DNA from: Pollenia angustigena
Lineage: Eukaryota > Arthropoda > Insecta > Diptera > Polleniidae
Reading direction: 5' to 3'
NCBI GenBank assembly: GCA_930367215.1
Contig: OV884059.1
Coordinates: forward strand, 247,379,803-247,443,802
DNA: 64,000 bases
A program made the translations under genes and the position numbers. This document shows, one piece after another, positions 23,681-35,057 of the stretch; the stretch's first letter is position 1, and each line of letters opens with the position of its first letter. The notes below the pieces were generated by a model. It ran no database searches. It saw only the letters and a list, made by a program, of their open reading frames with translations, and was not told where the DNA came from.

Positions 23681-25347
23681 TGCAAAAAAGTTTTTTTTTT
23701 ATTAAAAGTTTTTCCAACTTTTCTTTAAAAAAACTGATCGAAGTTGCTGGCGTAGCTTGCCTTAATAGGAGTTAGGTGGTTTAATGTGGATGAGTGGAGA
23801 TCATGTGGACGGTAGGCACTAGCCACAACAGGTAAATATAAGCCGAGAATAGGGAGCTTGCTGAACCAACTTTGCTACTCAATGCTTTATAATTTGTAAG
23901 CTTTCGCTTGGAAATATTATAAAGGAATCAGCGTGGCGTTGAGACGAAGAGGAACAAAAGAATAAGTGCTTGTTTAAATTCAGTATACGATTTTATTTCA
24001 GCTCACCGTAGGAATTTTATATAAGGCTACAATGAGTTGGAGAGTTAAGGTTAGTTTGGTTTGATTTGAAAAATAGGTTGTATAAAAAAGATTCTCGCTA
24101 ACAGGGAACTTGGTTTCTACAAAAACACTTAATGGTTTCGAATTTAAGGCATTTTAGCCATTTACATAATTCACAATAGTTTTATGTAACGATTTACAAA
24201 ATAGTCATTACCCTAACTTAAGTCTTAACAGTCAGCAATCATAATTCAAATCAATTATTTTACATTTTAGTTAAGATACGCTTGACTTCAAATTAATGAA
24301 AATAAAAATAATGAACCATAAAAGAGTAAAATAACAGATTGTTTTAAATATTTTGATTTAAAACAAATACATAAGTGACTTTAAAAGGTAACCAAAAAAG
24401 TATTGCTCAATTATGAGCTATTTTGTCAAATGTTGTAGATGTAAGTGAGCTACTCCATTTTTATTTTTCGGAACATAATTTATTGTATAAATTACAAACG
24501 GAATGACAAACTTATATATACCCTTTTCCACCTGAGGTGAAGGGTATAAAAAGAGTAATTTTTGGGATTTCAGTATTTTGATTATAACTCAGCCATTTTT
24601 TAACCGATTTTATTGTGTCACGAAAATGACAAAATACTTTAAAAAAAAATAATTACGATTGTAGAAACTTTAAGCAATCAAAAGAAATGGCTTTAAATTT
24701 AAATAGGACAATGTACAGAAAAAATGTATTTATGTGTAAATATGAGATATTTTTAAAAGATTTCTTAAAATGAGTATTATTTTATGTATTGTTGATAAAT
24801 GATATGTTTTTTTTAATAAGTAGTTCCTTGTTAACTACATATTTTTATGAAAATTTCCAATATCCCTAAATAAAATGAATTCCTAACAGTTTTTGGTATT
24901 TTCTTTTAAAAACTTGGCACTTTTATAAAAAAAAGTTTTTTTTTTAAATAAAAAGGTTTTCTTTTAAATATATGGTAGCACTGGCTACTCATGCTCAATT
25001 AAAAAAATAGTTCATTAAAGCTTAACACGACTACAAAAGATTCTTTGAAATGTAAAGTCAAAGTTTGGCATTGCAGTGTTAAAGAAGCTTTAGTATGTAA
25101 CTATTTACATTGTGTATGAATGTTCGAATACGGTTCACGTTGCTATAAAAGTACAGGCATAAACCAACGGCAGCCAGTTCAAGAACCCAAAGTTTTCGTA
25201 AAAAGATTTGCTTTTAAAAGCTTTTAAAAAGAAAAAAGTACTAAAAATACTGTTTGAAATATGGAGGAATGGGATATTTTAAATATAATACTGGGAGAAC
25301 GTATTTCCCAACGCCATTTGTTGTTTTCACATTCACAAAAACTTATG
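23681..25347. other. Non-coding; one perfect small hairpin
   Basis: No gene recognised. A 32-bp near-perfect palindrome (TATACCCTTTTCCACC, its inverse after TGA) lies at 24517-24548. Fragments of MITE family E lie at about 24890-24985. Confidence 0.5.
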
Positions 25348-25801
25348 CTATGTTCATACGACGTTATAAACCACTCGTTTCACTCTTTGAAACTAGTTTG
25401 CCAAACATGCTGTTCATACGATTCATTCTTGTTTCATTTTGACATTTTTTTGTGTGTTGTTAGTGTTATTTTTTTTCAAATAGATAAAAAAGTAAATAAA
25501 ACTTAAAAAAAATATTATTTAATACTTTTATATTAATATTATTATGTTATATTTATCACTTTATTTTATTAAACATCAATTTTTATTTTGTTTTTTCTTT
25601 GTTTTGATTTTTTGAGAGCTAGTTCAGATAAACTAACGATAAATGTTATCAAAATTGGAGATGATAGTACATTTTTCCTGTTTCGCAGCCTGTTTCGCTC
25701 TCAAAATGTTGTATTGGGAAACAAGTCGTTTCAATCATGTTTGGGGCGCGAAACAGGAATAAGAGAGCGAAACACGAATATTGCTGTCCGTGTGAACATG
25801 G
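25348..25801. mobile_element. Inverted-repeat element, about 450 bp
   Basis: The left end CTATGTTCATACGACG...CACTCGTTTCACTC and the inverse of the right end CCATGTTCACACGGAC...CGTGTTTCGCTC match over about 50 bp at roughly 70%. The motif TGTTCATACGA...GTTTC is repeated inside the left arm. No clear target duplication. Open frames here are unrelated to known proteins. Confidence 0.5.
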
Positions 25802-26096
25802 TATTAAGGTACGGTCCAGTGTGACCCTTTTAGAATTTTCACTGCTAAATTTAGTATTATTTATTTTGATTTAGCAGCGAATTTTTCAAATTGCATTTAG
25901 CATAATTTTCAACATTTTTCTAATATTTTTTTAGCATTCTTAAGCATTTTTTTAATCTTATAAATTGCTATTTCACATTATAACTTAACATTTCTGTCAA
26001 TCTCTATCATTGTATTTTGTCATTTATACGTTTATACAAATGTATAATAATAGCAACCCTGTAAACACCAAAAAAAATTAAAGAAGAAATGGAAGA

Positions 26097-26345
26097 TTTT
26101 ACTACAGAAGAAATAACGGTTTTTAACAGCAATGGCAAAAGCTGAATGCATACGAATTGATGAACCAAAGTTCAACTATTGAATCCTGGATAGGTGTTTA
26201 GAATATGATGAAAACAGATCATATTCTATTATTTCTTCATGTCTCGAAAACTACTTTACATACGAAGATGATTTTAATGTGATGTTAGAGAGAATACTTG
26301 GGGCTACAAGCCATATATTGAAAAAAATATCTGCAAAATATTAAA
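26097..26345 (+). pseudogene. Degenerate ORF of unknown origin
   Basis: With two frameshifts, the plus strand reads as a compositionally protein-like chain: MEDFTTEEI, then AMAKAECIRIDEPKFNY, then LDRCLEYDENRSYSIISSCL, ENYFTYEDDFNVMLERILG, ATSHILKKISAKY and a stop at 26344. The acidic/basic mix and lack of AT-type filler residues make it unlike the chance frames nearby. I do not recognise the family. It could be a host or transposon relic, or coincidence. Confidence 0.3.
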
Positions 26346-26765
26346 TTTTAAAAACCGACTAAGTCAAAAACTTTTTTTTTTTTTGTTTGGCTAATTTTTT
26401 TTATATATTACCTCAAACTGTTCTTTAAAAATCCTGAAACTTTAAAGGAGGTGTTTTTTTTAAGATATGATTTTGTTTTTCTCTCGCAACCTTTAAAAAA
26501 TAATAATAAAATTGAATTTTAATATCGTAATTTTGAGCAAAAAGAGCACTGTGCTAGTTGCAAAAAACAGACAAGCCAGGCACCTGGCATTTTTACCTAA
26601 TTGTGGCACGCTGCATCCAGTGGTGCAAACCGTTTTTTTTTTTTTAGGTTAGCTCTTCTTTTCAAGATATACCGTTATTTCCAAAATTTAGGAGGTTTCA
26701 CTGCATATATTCGCGTAACTTAAAAACGGTTTGGGCCGATCTTCACGAAATGTGGTTGTATGATA

Positions 26766-27035
26766 CCCAGTAAAAACTTCGCCTACAAAATAATGTGTTA
26801 AGTAATCAGAAAAACATAAGAGCACTACTTACAATTCTACTGAAAGAACCAATGAATTTTACAAGGGATGTCCCAAAATGAACGCATTAAAAAGAAAGTC
26901 ATTATTTTTGTTACCTGCATACATACAGAAAAAAGTAGTTATAGAAGTTGTTATAGATGTAGTTATAGAAAAAAGCTACAAAATAATGAGTTAATTATTA
27001 TTCATTTTGAAAAAGTAGGCGAAGTTTTTACTGGG
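26766..27035. mobile_element. TA-flanked MITE, 22-bp perfect TIR
   Basis: Tips CCCAGTAAAAACTTCGCC (continuing TAC) and its exact inverse are flanked by TA on both sides (26764-26765, 27036-27037). This fits Tc1/mariner-type or related TA-duplicating elements. The interior has a GTTATAGAAG/GTTATAGA short repeat. 270 bp, no coding capacity. Confidence 0.8.
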
Positions 27036-27200
27036 TATTTAGGAATGAAAGTCAAGTTTGTGAAATAATTAGAGACAATCGGAGCATTTCATTTTTTCGG
27101 AAGGTTGTTTCACATTTGGATCCATAACTCTTTTTCTTCTACACCGTTTGTGCCATAACAGTGTCCGCTGACAGTCCATTTTAATCTGATTCGCAAAGTA

Positions 27201-27295
27201 CAGGGGCCAAATTACGGCATTCGATAACGATCGACATTCCCATTCAATTTGTATCGTAATTTCGATCGCTATCGAATGCCATAATTTGGCCCCTG
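27201..27295. mobile_element. 95-bp hairpin MITE
   Basis: Arms CAGGGGCCAAATTACGGCAT...GATCG and the inverse CGATCG...ATGCC...TTTGGCCCCTG pair over more than 30 bp around a short loop. TTCGCAA occurs on both flanks (27191-27197 and 27296-27302), with four extra bases on the left. CAGGGG tips and a 7-8-bp duplication would suggest hAT, but this is not firm. Confidence 0.75.
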
Positions 27296-27510
27296 TTCGC
27301 AATTTTAGAGAAAATGTAATGCTATTAAACGGTGTAAACGTTTTAATAATCTTTGGAAGTGGAAAGAATTGGTTCATAACTTCACATTGCCCCCATTAAA
27401 CCAACCATTGTGCCATAAAACATCTTATTAAGTTGGTACTTAGATTAAATTTGCAACCCTATTCACCTTACCAAATATTATTGTAACCGGTCCATATTTT
27501 ACCATAGCTC

Positions 27511-27767
27511 ATATCGCCATATTAAATGCAAACGGACGTAACTACACAAGATTTCGAAATTGAGTTTTTTATCGATTATGGTTCGTTTTATCAAAAAACA
27601 TCTTCGTGCAATATTTTAGATTCCTACGATCAAAAATGGCGATTTTCTTAACGAAATTCAAACGCCAATTACACCTTGTTGTTATTGATTTTGTAAAATT
27701 TTTTGCTTCTCCTGTAAAAAAAATAAAAAGTGTAGTTACGTCCGTTTGCATTTAATATGACGATATA
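27511..27767. mobile_element. MITE family C, copy 1
   Basis: The inverted ends are about 35 bp and nearly perfect: ATATCGCCATATTAAATGCA, then AACGGACGTAACTAC, and the inverse at 27733-27767. The interior contains AACGCCAATTACACCTTG and GATTTTGTAAAATTTTTTGC, which recur in the copy at 55229-55627. Non-coding. Confidence 0.85.
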
Positions 27768-28552
27768 TATATCTTTCGTAAATAGCGTTTAATGCTATAG
27801 TTACCTTATAAATGTTGGTCTTGACGATATGTCATGTCAAAATTGTTTCTTGGTAGCTCCAAAATTAATTCTTTGTCCCATATAAAACCTACAATTATTT
27901 TAAGAAGAAATAATCTCAAAACGATGTCGATGTCGGTAAATTGGTCGGCACAAATAAAAAGGTTTTTACAAAAATCTCCTTTTTCGTCTTAAAAAAATGG
28001 TTTAATTTTGTTAATTTTATAAATTTATTTTATTATAAAATTTTTTGTTTGACGCTGTTTGATCTAACAAAACTTTGATAAGAACAAATATTTACATATT
28101 TGCCCAAAAATGAGGAAATTATTTGACTTTTACAGGTCACATTAGGAACATTTTTGTTTGGCCAAAATCAGCTGTTTTTCTGTTATTCCCCCCAAAAATA
28201 TTTTTGGTCAGATCAAGACAAACAAATATTTTACATTATTTGTAAAATGTTTGCCATAAGTGACCGTATCTTTATAGTTTTGGCCTGCTTCAAAATGATA
28301 GCAAAATTTTCACTTATTGTTCCGATCAAAATGTTTAAACCTTTTCTTGATTGAAAATTTGTGTGCTTGTGAAAACAATTGCAGCTTTATTGTGAGCACC
28401 AAGTGAATATGTTGCTGTCATTGTACATCTTGTTTTAATCAAAATTTTTCTTTTTAGCAAAATGCACATTGCTTTAACAAAAATAGAATTGCATAAATGA
28501 AAAAGATTTTATTCTAATTAATAATAATATTAATTGGTCTTTAAAATCTAAC
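27768..28552. other. Non-coding, nothing recognised
   Basis: AT-rich spacer with no supported gene or element ends. Confidence 0.5.
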
Positions 28553-29021
28553 GGGCGTATTCATAAAAACTTATGTATTATTAATTATCTGTTTTTTAAG
28601 CAAAACGAAAAATAGTCTATTAAACCTTTAATAAACCATTCATAAAGTAAGAAAATTTGTTGTTCAAATATATAAACAAATCATAATAATTGTGATGTTA
28701 ATAAAAAGTAAGCAAACATTTGGTTCGAAAACTTTCTTATCGTATATTCAAAAAAAATTCCAACAAACATTTTTATAGTACCTTTCGGCAAAGCTTTGTT
28801 CAGAAACTAAAATGATTTTGATTTATAAGAATAATTTTTAAGATCTTAAATTATAAAAAAAAAATATATGTATATTAATTATAGAATATCATGTGAACCG
28901 AATAGAAGTTTCATGCATCACTAGCAATAAAATGGCAACAAAACGTAAAAACATAAAATCGCTACAAACAGTTAATAATTTTAATTTTATAAGACATAAA
29001 GCGTTTGATAGTTTTTACATA
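28553..29021. repeat. Relative of the 20.37-kb insertion
   Basis: The left end GGGCGTATTCATAAAAACTT and right end AAAGCGTTTGATAGTTTTTA resemble the tips of the 20369-22356 insert (AAAGTGTTTGATAACTATTG at its right). The interior shares TTTAATAAACCATTCATAAA and TGCATCACTA. This is probably a shorter, non-autonomous copy of the same family. Boundaries are approximate. Confidence 0.55.
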
Positions 29022-29902
29022 CTTTAAGCTTAAACTAAGAACTATTTAAAAATATGGCCGCAAACTCTTAATTTAAACAAAATCTAAATAAAATCATTTT
29101 TTAATTATAAAAAAACATTTACAAATGTAAAAGTGCAAGACATTTCTTAAGGACTATGGAACATAATAGAGATTGCTGTTTCATCTGTAGTTAATGATAA
29201 TAAATTGTCAATTAAAACGATTAATTGCGCCTTCATTAATCAAGTGCTTTGTTCAAACTAGATTTTCTTTGCCATTTCTATAAAGAGTTTCCGTCTAATT
29301 TCACAGTCATATAGGCAAGAACAAAAACACAAGTAAAAGTATTCAAAAAATTCGGTAGATTTGTTAAGGATTTCAAAAATTTTCTTTCGACCTGATTTAC
29401 TTTTTATGTATCACTGATTTACTTTAATAGTGTCATAACTCAAAAGAAAATAAGCAGGAATATGCGCAATTTAAAAAATAAAATTAATATTTAATAATTT
29501 ATAATAATCAATTTGGAAACGAGTTCTTAATTATCTGATATATCAAAAGGATGATTTTTTCAAATTCTAAAAGCCTATCAATCCTGACCACAAAGCTCTA
29601 CTGAGTAGTTGGTTTTATAAAACGAAACGACAAACTTAAATAAAATTTTGTATAAGGAAAACAAAAAAGTCGTAACATTTATAGTTTCGTCTTATAAAAA
29701 TAACACCTTCATTTCTAGGACCGAAAATTGTTTAGACTTTTAAAGAAAAAAAAGTAACCACAAGAATATATCAGAGATTCAAGTCATAAACAAGATGTTG
29801 ATCGGCAAGGTTTCGTTTATATGTGCTAAATTCCGATTTAATACTATTGATAAACTGAAATTTATTGTTAATCGTTTAAACTATAATATGCTTATATATA
29901 TA
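29022..29902. other. Non-coding; R1 fragment at right
   Basis: Nothing coding. 29820-29880 has GTGCTAAATTCCGATTTA and AACTGAAATTTATTGTTAA, a short remnant of repeat R1. Confidence 0.45.
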
Positions 29903-30120
29903 CAGTCAAACTTCCATAACTCGAACTAATTTAACTGGCAGTAGCTCTAAAATATAAGACTACGTACAATTCTCCATCCTTAACTCGAAATTCTCCATAA
30001 CTCGAACTAAATACGTACATATTAATTCTATAACTCGAAGTGTTTTTCTTGTTTTGTTGATTTTGTTTGATTATTACGCTTTCCTTTGCTGATTTGCAGT
30101 TTATTCTTTTAGCACGTTGG

Positions 30121-30235
30121 CTGCCACGTCGCACGTTTTCATGCGACACCCAGATGTTACCCAGACGCCACGTCGCACATTTTCGTGCGATACCCAGATG
30201 TTACCCTTAGGCCACGTCGCACATTTTCGTACATT
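30121..30235. repeat. Three tandem units with a GTCGCAC hairpin
   Basis: A unit of roughly 40-47 bp repeats three times: GCCACGTCGCAC...GTGCGAC followed by ACCCAGATGTTACCC. Each unit contains its own hairpin (GTCGCAC, ATTTTC loop, GTGCGAC), with one copy decayed. The same hairpin sits at the core of both arms of the palindrome at 30610-30851. Confidence 0.85.
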
Positions 30236-30609
30236 TTAATATGGAATTTTACATGGAATTTGGATTCTCTGGCCTGTGGTGAACATTTTGGTATATTTCC
30301 CATGGCCGCTGTGTATTTTTAATAGTATTTTTTTGGATAATAAAAGAGTTGGCAATTTTAATTTGTATTTTTATTAATTCTTTTAAAAATCAATTCATTT
30401 ATGAGCAAAAAAATGTATAACAATATACATACATATATGTATGTAAATTCAAATGGAGATCTGAAGAAAAACAATACACTTAAAATTAGAAATTCAATTT
30501 GGAGATCAGTAGAAAAACCATAAACTTTAAATAAAAAAATCAGTTTGTTAATGGAGTGCAAAAATAGTGATATTAAAATGTAAATTTATCAAAATTAATG
30601 CTTCTTCTT

Positions 30610-30851
30610 CTTAGTGCCTAAAAATAAGTTATGACTACTTGCGACTTTATTTTGGTCCCTAATTTTGCAGTTACATATAACGGTTTTTTGTGTCGCACAT
30701 TTTCGTGCGACGTGGCCCCACAACATGTTTTATGTTCTCCCAGGCCATGTCGCACGAAAATGTGCGACACAAAAAAACCGTTATATGTAACTGCAAAATT
30801 AGGGACCAAAATAAAGTCGCAAGTAGTCATAACTTATTTTTAGGCACTAAG
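30610..30851. repeat. 240-bp near-perfect palindrome
   Basis: The left arm 30610-30717 and right arm 30743-30851 are inverses with only one or two differences (one extra A in the right arm, one C/T change), around a 25-nt spacer. Such arm identity over 108 bp suggests recent formation or gene conversion. It lies inside the pogo-like element 29903-31006. Confidence 0.95.
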
Positions 30852-31111
30852 AAACAAAAAAGAACAAAAATAAGTTGTTGGCCTCAGGTGACCAAAATGG
30901 TTAAATGACATTGCTACTGAACGATCAAAATTCTAAAAAGGCTTTGGCAGCCAACGTGTTAGAGCTACTGCCAATCAAATAAGTTCGAGTTATGGAAGTT
31001 CGACTGTATATAAATATATTTTTCGGAAACAATTGCTACTTTAAATTTTTGGTTTTGGCAGAAATACAAATTTTTATATTTAAATTTTTTTTACGAAACC
31101 AATTGGAACTT

Positions 31112-31252
31112 TCACCCTTATTGTGTTTGGCGTATTTAAGATACGCTTACGAAAGTTTGGTAATAGATTAAAGAAAAAGGTTTACGTACTCTTTAATCTA
31201 TTACCAAACAGTCGTAGGCGTTTTTTAAATACGCCAAACACAATAAGGGTGA
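31112..31252. mobile_element. 141-bp foldback MITE
   Basis: Arms TCACCCTTATTGTGTTTGGC...AATCTATTACC and the inverse pair over about 60 bp with few mismatches. A run of 24 T follows at 31310-31333. No coding capacity and no certain duplication. Confidence 0.75.
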
Positions 31253-32770
31253 TTATTTCACCGAGCAATATTTTACCCATTTTTCCCAATAACTCGACTT
31301 TCATTTGCATTTTTTTTTTTTTTTTTTTTTTTTCTAAAAAACTTAAAATATCAGTTTAAAAACTGATGAGTTTTAAAGCAAAAACGAAAAAGAGTATGGA
31401 AAACAACCTAAAAGTCATTAAAAAAAAATTTAATTTTAATGGCTTAACTATGACTTACAAAACATTTTTGACAAAAATTTCTACGAAAACGCGTATAATT
31501 TTAAGCAAAAGTTTTTCTGCCTTCCTGCCTTCCTGCCTTCTTTTCTATTTCTTTCCCTAAAGTTTTGTATCTTAATTTTTTTTTGTTTTGCCTCAAGTTA
31601 TTACCACTTTAATGTTTAGCATCTTTGCACACTCGTTCACCCCTTGATGTTGTAAACAGTAAAATTTTTAAATTAAGTTTTTCTTTCTTCTGCATGAGCC
31701 CAAAAAAATAGCGAAAAATCCGCTTACCAAAATAACACTAAAAACCGCAAAAAGAAAAATTCTTTAAAAACATTTCTCAGTTCTTCCCTTTTTGCATAAT
31801 TTTCTTTAGTACCAATTTCTCAGTCAAAGAAAAACGATTCAGAAGTTTCTTTTTGTGTTTTTTTTTTTTTGGTTTGTTTCTCCGCACATTGTACACAATC
31901 AAAGAGAAACTTAACAAATGGGGTTTCTATTCGGAAGAAATCCCAGGAACTCCCGGGAACGATTTTTTTTAGTTAATGGGAATTTTTAGACGGGAAGTTT
32001 TGGGAATTTGTTTACCTTAATTTAAGTTTTAGTAATTTTAGTTGTTTTATAATTAAATAAAGATTATTATTGTTCCACCATTAACTGATAACACCATGTT
32101 CAAACAGACACTTTGTGCGCAATTATTTAATTAGGCAATTTTACTGAGATGTATGTACAGTAAGAAAACTAATTGCGACTGTTTGCGGTGGCTGTTGAAG
32201 ACACAGCTGATTTTTTTCATTGTTGAGGCGATGTTGACACTCAACAGTTATGCAAATAGTCAATAGGCTAATGGTGTTTTCTTTTCTAAAAAATAATGAT
32301 GCATTATAGTTGTGTAATATATTTATTAGGTTACACGAACCCTTACAAAGTGATACATTTTTCGAAATTACAATGGAACAAAATAATAGCAACGTTTTAC
32401 CTCAACACTAATGTTTATTTAGCGTGTTAAATATTGAATGCAAAGTTTGTACTAAAAGCGATATTCACCACGCTTGTAGCAATTTTCAACATAAAATTTT
32501 CTTACAATTCCAATAAGCGTTAACAGCACTGATTTTCCATAATTAATGTCAGCTGTTGTTAAAAATTTTGCGACAAAAAAAATATAATAAAAGTAAAGCA
32601 AACGAAAACAAAAAGTTTTTATATCCATCACAATATACATAACTAAAAATCACAATATAACGCAAATTGTACGCAAACACGAGAAAAGCCTTAATAAAAA
32701 AAAACTTGCTTGCAGAAAAAAGTACTTTACGCAGATGCATAAAAGGGTATTATCTCACACTCAGTTATAA
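31253..32770. other. Non-coding, microsatellites and a CCCGGGA fragment
   Basis: No gene supported. A TTCCTGCC triplet repeat is at about 31518-31540. At 31925-32010 the motifs CCCAGGAACTCCCGGGAACG and GACGGGAAGTTTTGGGAA resemble the subterminal motifs of the hAT at 50339-51523 and may be one end of a related element. Confidence 0.4.
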
Positions 32771-32912
32771 GTGCCTGTTCACACACTTCAAGTTTGACTC
32801 GTCAAGTCTTGAGCTTTTAGGAGCGAAGGGAAAAGAGAATGCCATTTCTTTTCCCCTCTCTCCTAAAAAATCAAGACTTGACGAGTCAAACTTGACATCT
32901 GTGAACCGGCAC
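32771..32912. mobile_element. 142-bp foldback MITE with TAA duplication
   Basis: Arms GTGCCTGTTCACACACTTCA...AAGTTTGACTCGTCAAGTCT and the inverse, ending GTGAACCGGCAC, pair over about 53 bp. TAA flanks both sides (32768-32770, 32913-32915), in keeping with a PIF/Harbinger-type 3-bp duplication. Confidence 0.85.
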
Positions 32913-32915
32913 TAA

Positions 32916-33185
32916 CTGCGGGTAAGAAATGGAACAAATTTGCCATTTATTGTTGCAACATGTTTAGAAAGGAAAACTACAACTTCTCACCCCGCACGAA
33001 TGGTAGCATATATGGAACATTATTGTCCAAAAAGAAAACACCATAAATTAAAATTGCATAATTTTAAAATTACTGACTGAACATAAGCTAACGGAAAATC
33101 ATTCGCTATCGTAATCTTTATTTTTTATAGTTTTTGGTCGTTAACATAATTAAAAAAAATCCGCAGCTTTCAGGCAATTTTTCGT
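32916..33185. other. Non-coding spacer
   Basis: Nothing recognised. Confidence 0.4.
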
Positions 33186-33428
33186 ATATGGGCAATTCCA
33201 GCGAAAAGTCTACTTTTTGTAACGTAACGCCAGAAATAATTTAAATTACTTCTCAAAAAATTGTATATGTATAGTTTACTTTTTTGTATTGTGGTGTAAA
33301 GCGCAACTAGCTCTACATTTAGTAACAAAAGGGATAACGGTTGAACAACATGGTTCTAAAATACAACCTTATTTGCATTCTGGCGTTACATTAAAAAAAA
33401 GTAGACTTTTCGCTCAAAATGCCCATAT
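33186..33428. mobile_element. MITE family D, copy 1
   Basis: Inverted ends ATATGGGCAATTCCAGCG (continuing AAAAGTCTAC...AACGCCAGAA) and the inverse at 33374-33428. Non-coding, 243 bp. Related ends recur at 33769-33786 (right tip) and 33802-33881 (left part). Confidence 0.75.
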
Positions 33429-33768
33429 GTGCCTTTAAACGAGCAAATAGTTTTAATTCTAATAGCTTGAAAAATAAATCTATATGAGTCCAAAGCTTAA
33501 TAAAAAGGTTTTATTCAAAACGTCTTGCTCAATTCGCAGTCTTATTAAGTTTTGTAATGCAAGTCAAAATCCACTTCCGTTTTTTTAACGTCCCGCCAGC
33601 GCTTATTTTTGCTTATATCTGCAAATCCTTACCGTCGATTGCTGTAAGTTTTTTTCTGTATATAGTGCTTCTTCATAACTTTATATATATATAAAAACTC
33701 TTTCTACAAATTTGACTTCTTCATTTAATTTTTTTACATTTTGTGGTACGAATATCACGACACGCCAA

Positions 33769-33881
33769 AATGGAAATGCCCATATCTAAGAACTACATAC
33801 AATTGGGCATTTCCAGCTAAAATCTACTTTATGTAACTTAACGCCAGCAATCAATTATAATTATTTCTCAAAAAGTTTCAT
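33769..33881. repeat. MITE family D, two partial ends
   Basis: 33769-33786 is a right tip (AAATGGAAATGCCCATAT). 33802-33881 is a left part (GGGCATTTCCAGC, TCTACTTTATGTAAC, CTTAACGCCAGCAAT) that stops exactly where MITE A copy 2 begins, so it was interrupted or truncated by that insertion. Confidence 0.6.
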
Positions 33882-34127
33882 ATCGACTCATTACCGCGAA
33901 AATAACGTAAGCGCCAAAAATCAAATTTTTCAAATAAATAAATTTTGTATGAAATTTGTCGATTTCGATAAAATTGTTCTTGCTTTAAAAACGTAACGGT
34001 ACCTTATGTGACCATGACATTTCAGGTGATGATGAAGTGTTGCCAATAAAGTTATTTATTAAAAAAAAAAAAAAAACAAAAAGTGAAAATGATGTCGCTT
34101 ACGTTTTTTTCACGGTTAGGGCTCGAT
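33882..34127. mobile_element. MITE family A, copy 2 (inverted)
   Basis: Same family as 803-1040, in opposite orientation. The ends are ATCGACTCATTACCGCGAAA and the inverse ...CGGTTAGGGCTCGAT. The interior shares TAACGGTACCTTATGTGACC and TGTTGCCAATAAAGT. The left tip has diverged slightly. Confidence 0.8.
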
Positions 34128-34270
34128 TATTTGCTTTTTTGAAGTAAATCGCAAATAGCTGTTTATAGAAAGATGATTATAAGAGAATTCTAAAATCACT
34201 TATTCGCAGCCAAAAGCAGTGAACCTTTGGTGGCGCACGCCTCACAACGCACGCTACAGCTTTTCCAGTA
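34128..34270. other. Non-coding spacer
   Basis: Nothing recognised. Confidence 0.4.
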
Positions 34271-34278
34271 GTACATAC

Positions 34279-35049
34279 TAGTGCTGGGATACTATCGATA
34301 TTTTCTACTATCGATATTTATCGATAGTTCAGATTTCACTATCGATTTATCGATATTACTATCGACTGAATGTTTGTACTTATGCAGGAAACTTTAATTA
34401 TTTTATTATAAGGCTTCAGTTCGTTGTTTTTATCACATTATTGAATGTATGAAACGTATGTCTATACGCACGTTATTTTAGATACTCACGTTTTTTTAAA
34501 AATTGATAAGTACCTTTCTGAAGGCACCGACTGTTACGACTATAAGATATTCCATTGCAACTTTAAAATAGTTTCTGAATTCTAAACCCAAAAAGGTTAT
34601 CAATCTAGCGGACTTAGCCTCTAATAGTCGTTCATTGTTTTGTCCTATGCTTGCAATTGCATTTGGATTTGCATTTTTTTTACAACATTACAAAAATATT
34701 TGACATTTCAGTCCCTATGTAAACATATACAAATTTCGACATAAATGCCTTTAATTAGCAGTAAAAAGCACTGCTAAGCAATCCATATCACTTGCCATTC
34801 TTGTTGTTTGTATTCATTGCTGAAATTCAGCGCGAATTAATAATAGCAAGTAAAAATTTGCGGCAAAAAACTGTGTGTGTATAGCTGCTGTTAGATATCT
34901 TCATAGCTGTATTTTAAATAAAAAAAATATCGATATTTATATTTTTCCTATCGATGTTTTCGATATTTTGAGACTATCGAAAATATCGATAGTCTATCGG
35001 TAGTATATCGATAGTCTATCGATAGTCTATCGATAGTTTCCCAGCACTA
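34279..35049. mobile_element. hAT element with TATCGATA subterminal repeats
   Basis: Tips TAGTGCTGGGATACTATCGA and the inverse ending CCCAGCACTA. A perfect 8-bp duplication, GTACATAC, flanks it (34271-34278, 35050-35057). About a dozen TATCGATA/CTATCGATAG motifs cluster within 130 bp of each tip, as in hAT elements whose transposase binds subterminal repeats. 771 bp, no transposase recognised. Confidence 0.9.
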
Positions 35050-35057
35050 GTACATAC

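Larger units (their letters stand above)
29903..31006. mobile_element. Non-autonomous pogo/Tigger-like element
   Basis: Ends CAGTCAAACTTCCATAACTC... and the inverse ...GAGTTATGGAAGTTCGACTG pair over about 48 bp, flanked by TA (29901-29902, 31007-31008). CAGT tips, CATAACTCGAAC sequence and TA duplication are typical of pogo/Tigger. The left side carries extra internal copies of CCATAACTCGAACT. The interior has three tandem copies of a 40-bp unit with GTCGCACATTTTCGTGCGAC (30121-30235) and a 240-bp palindrome (30610-30851). No transposase is recognised. The frames that read the same on both strands at 30618-30843 are a trivial product of the palindrome. Confidence 0.75.

Noticed and set aside
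25254..25506. Overlapping 62- and 81-codon frames
   Set aside because: They run into the left arm of the 25348-25801 inverted-repeat element and have no domain.
26637..26660. Plus-strand T-tract followed by AG|GTTAGC as another ratchet site
   Set aside because: The donor half is poor (GTTAGC) and the T-run is a simple repeat.
30618..30843. Two 70-codon frames with the same N and C termini on opposite strands
   Set aside because: They are mirror readings of the palindrome at 30610-30851, not genes.
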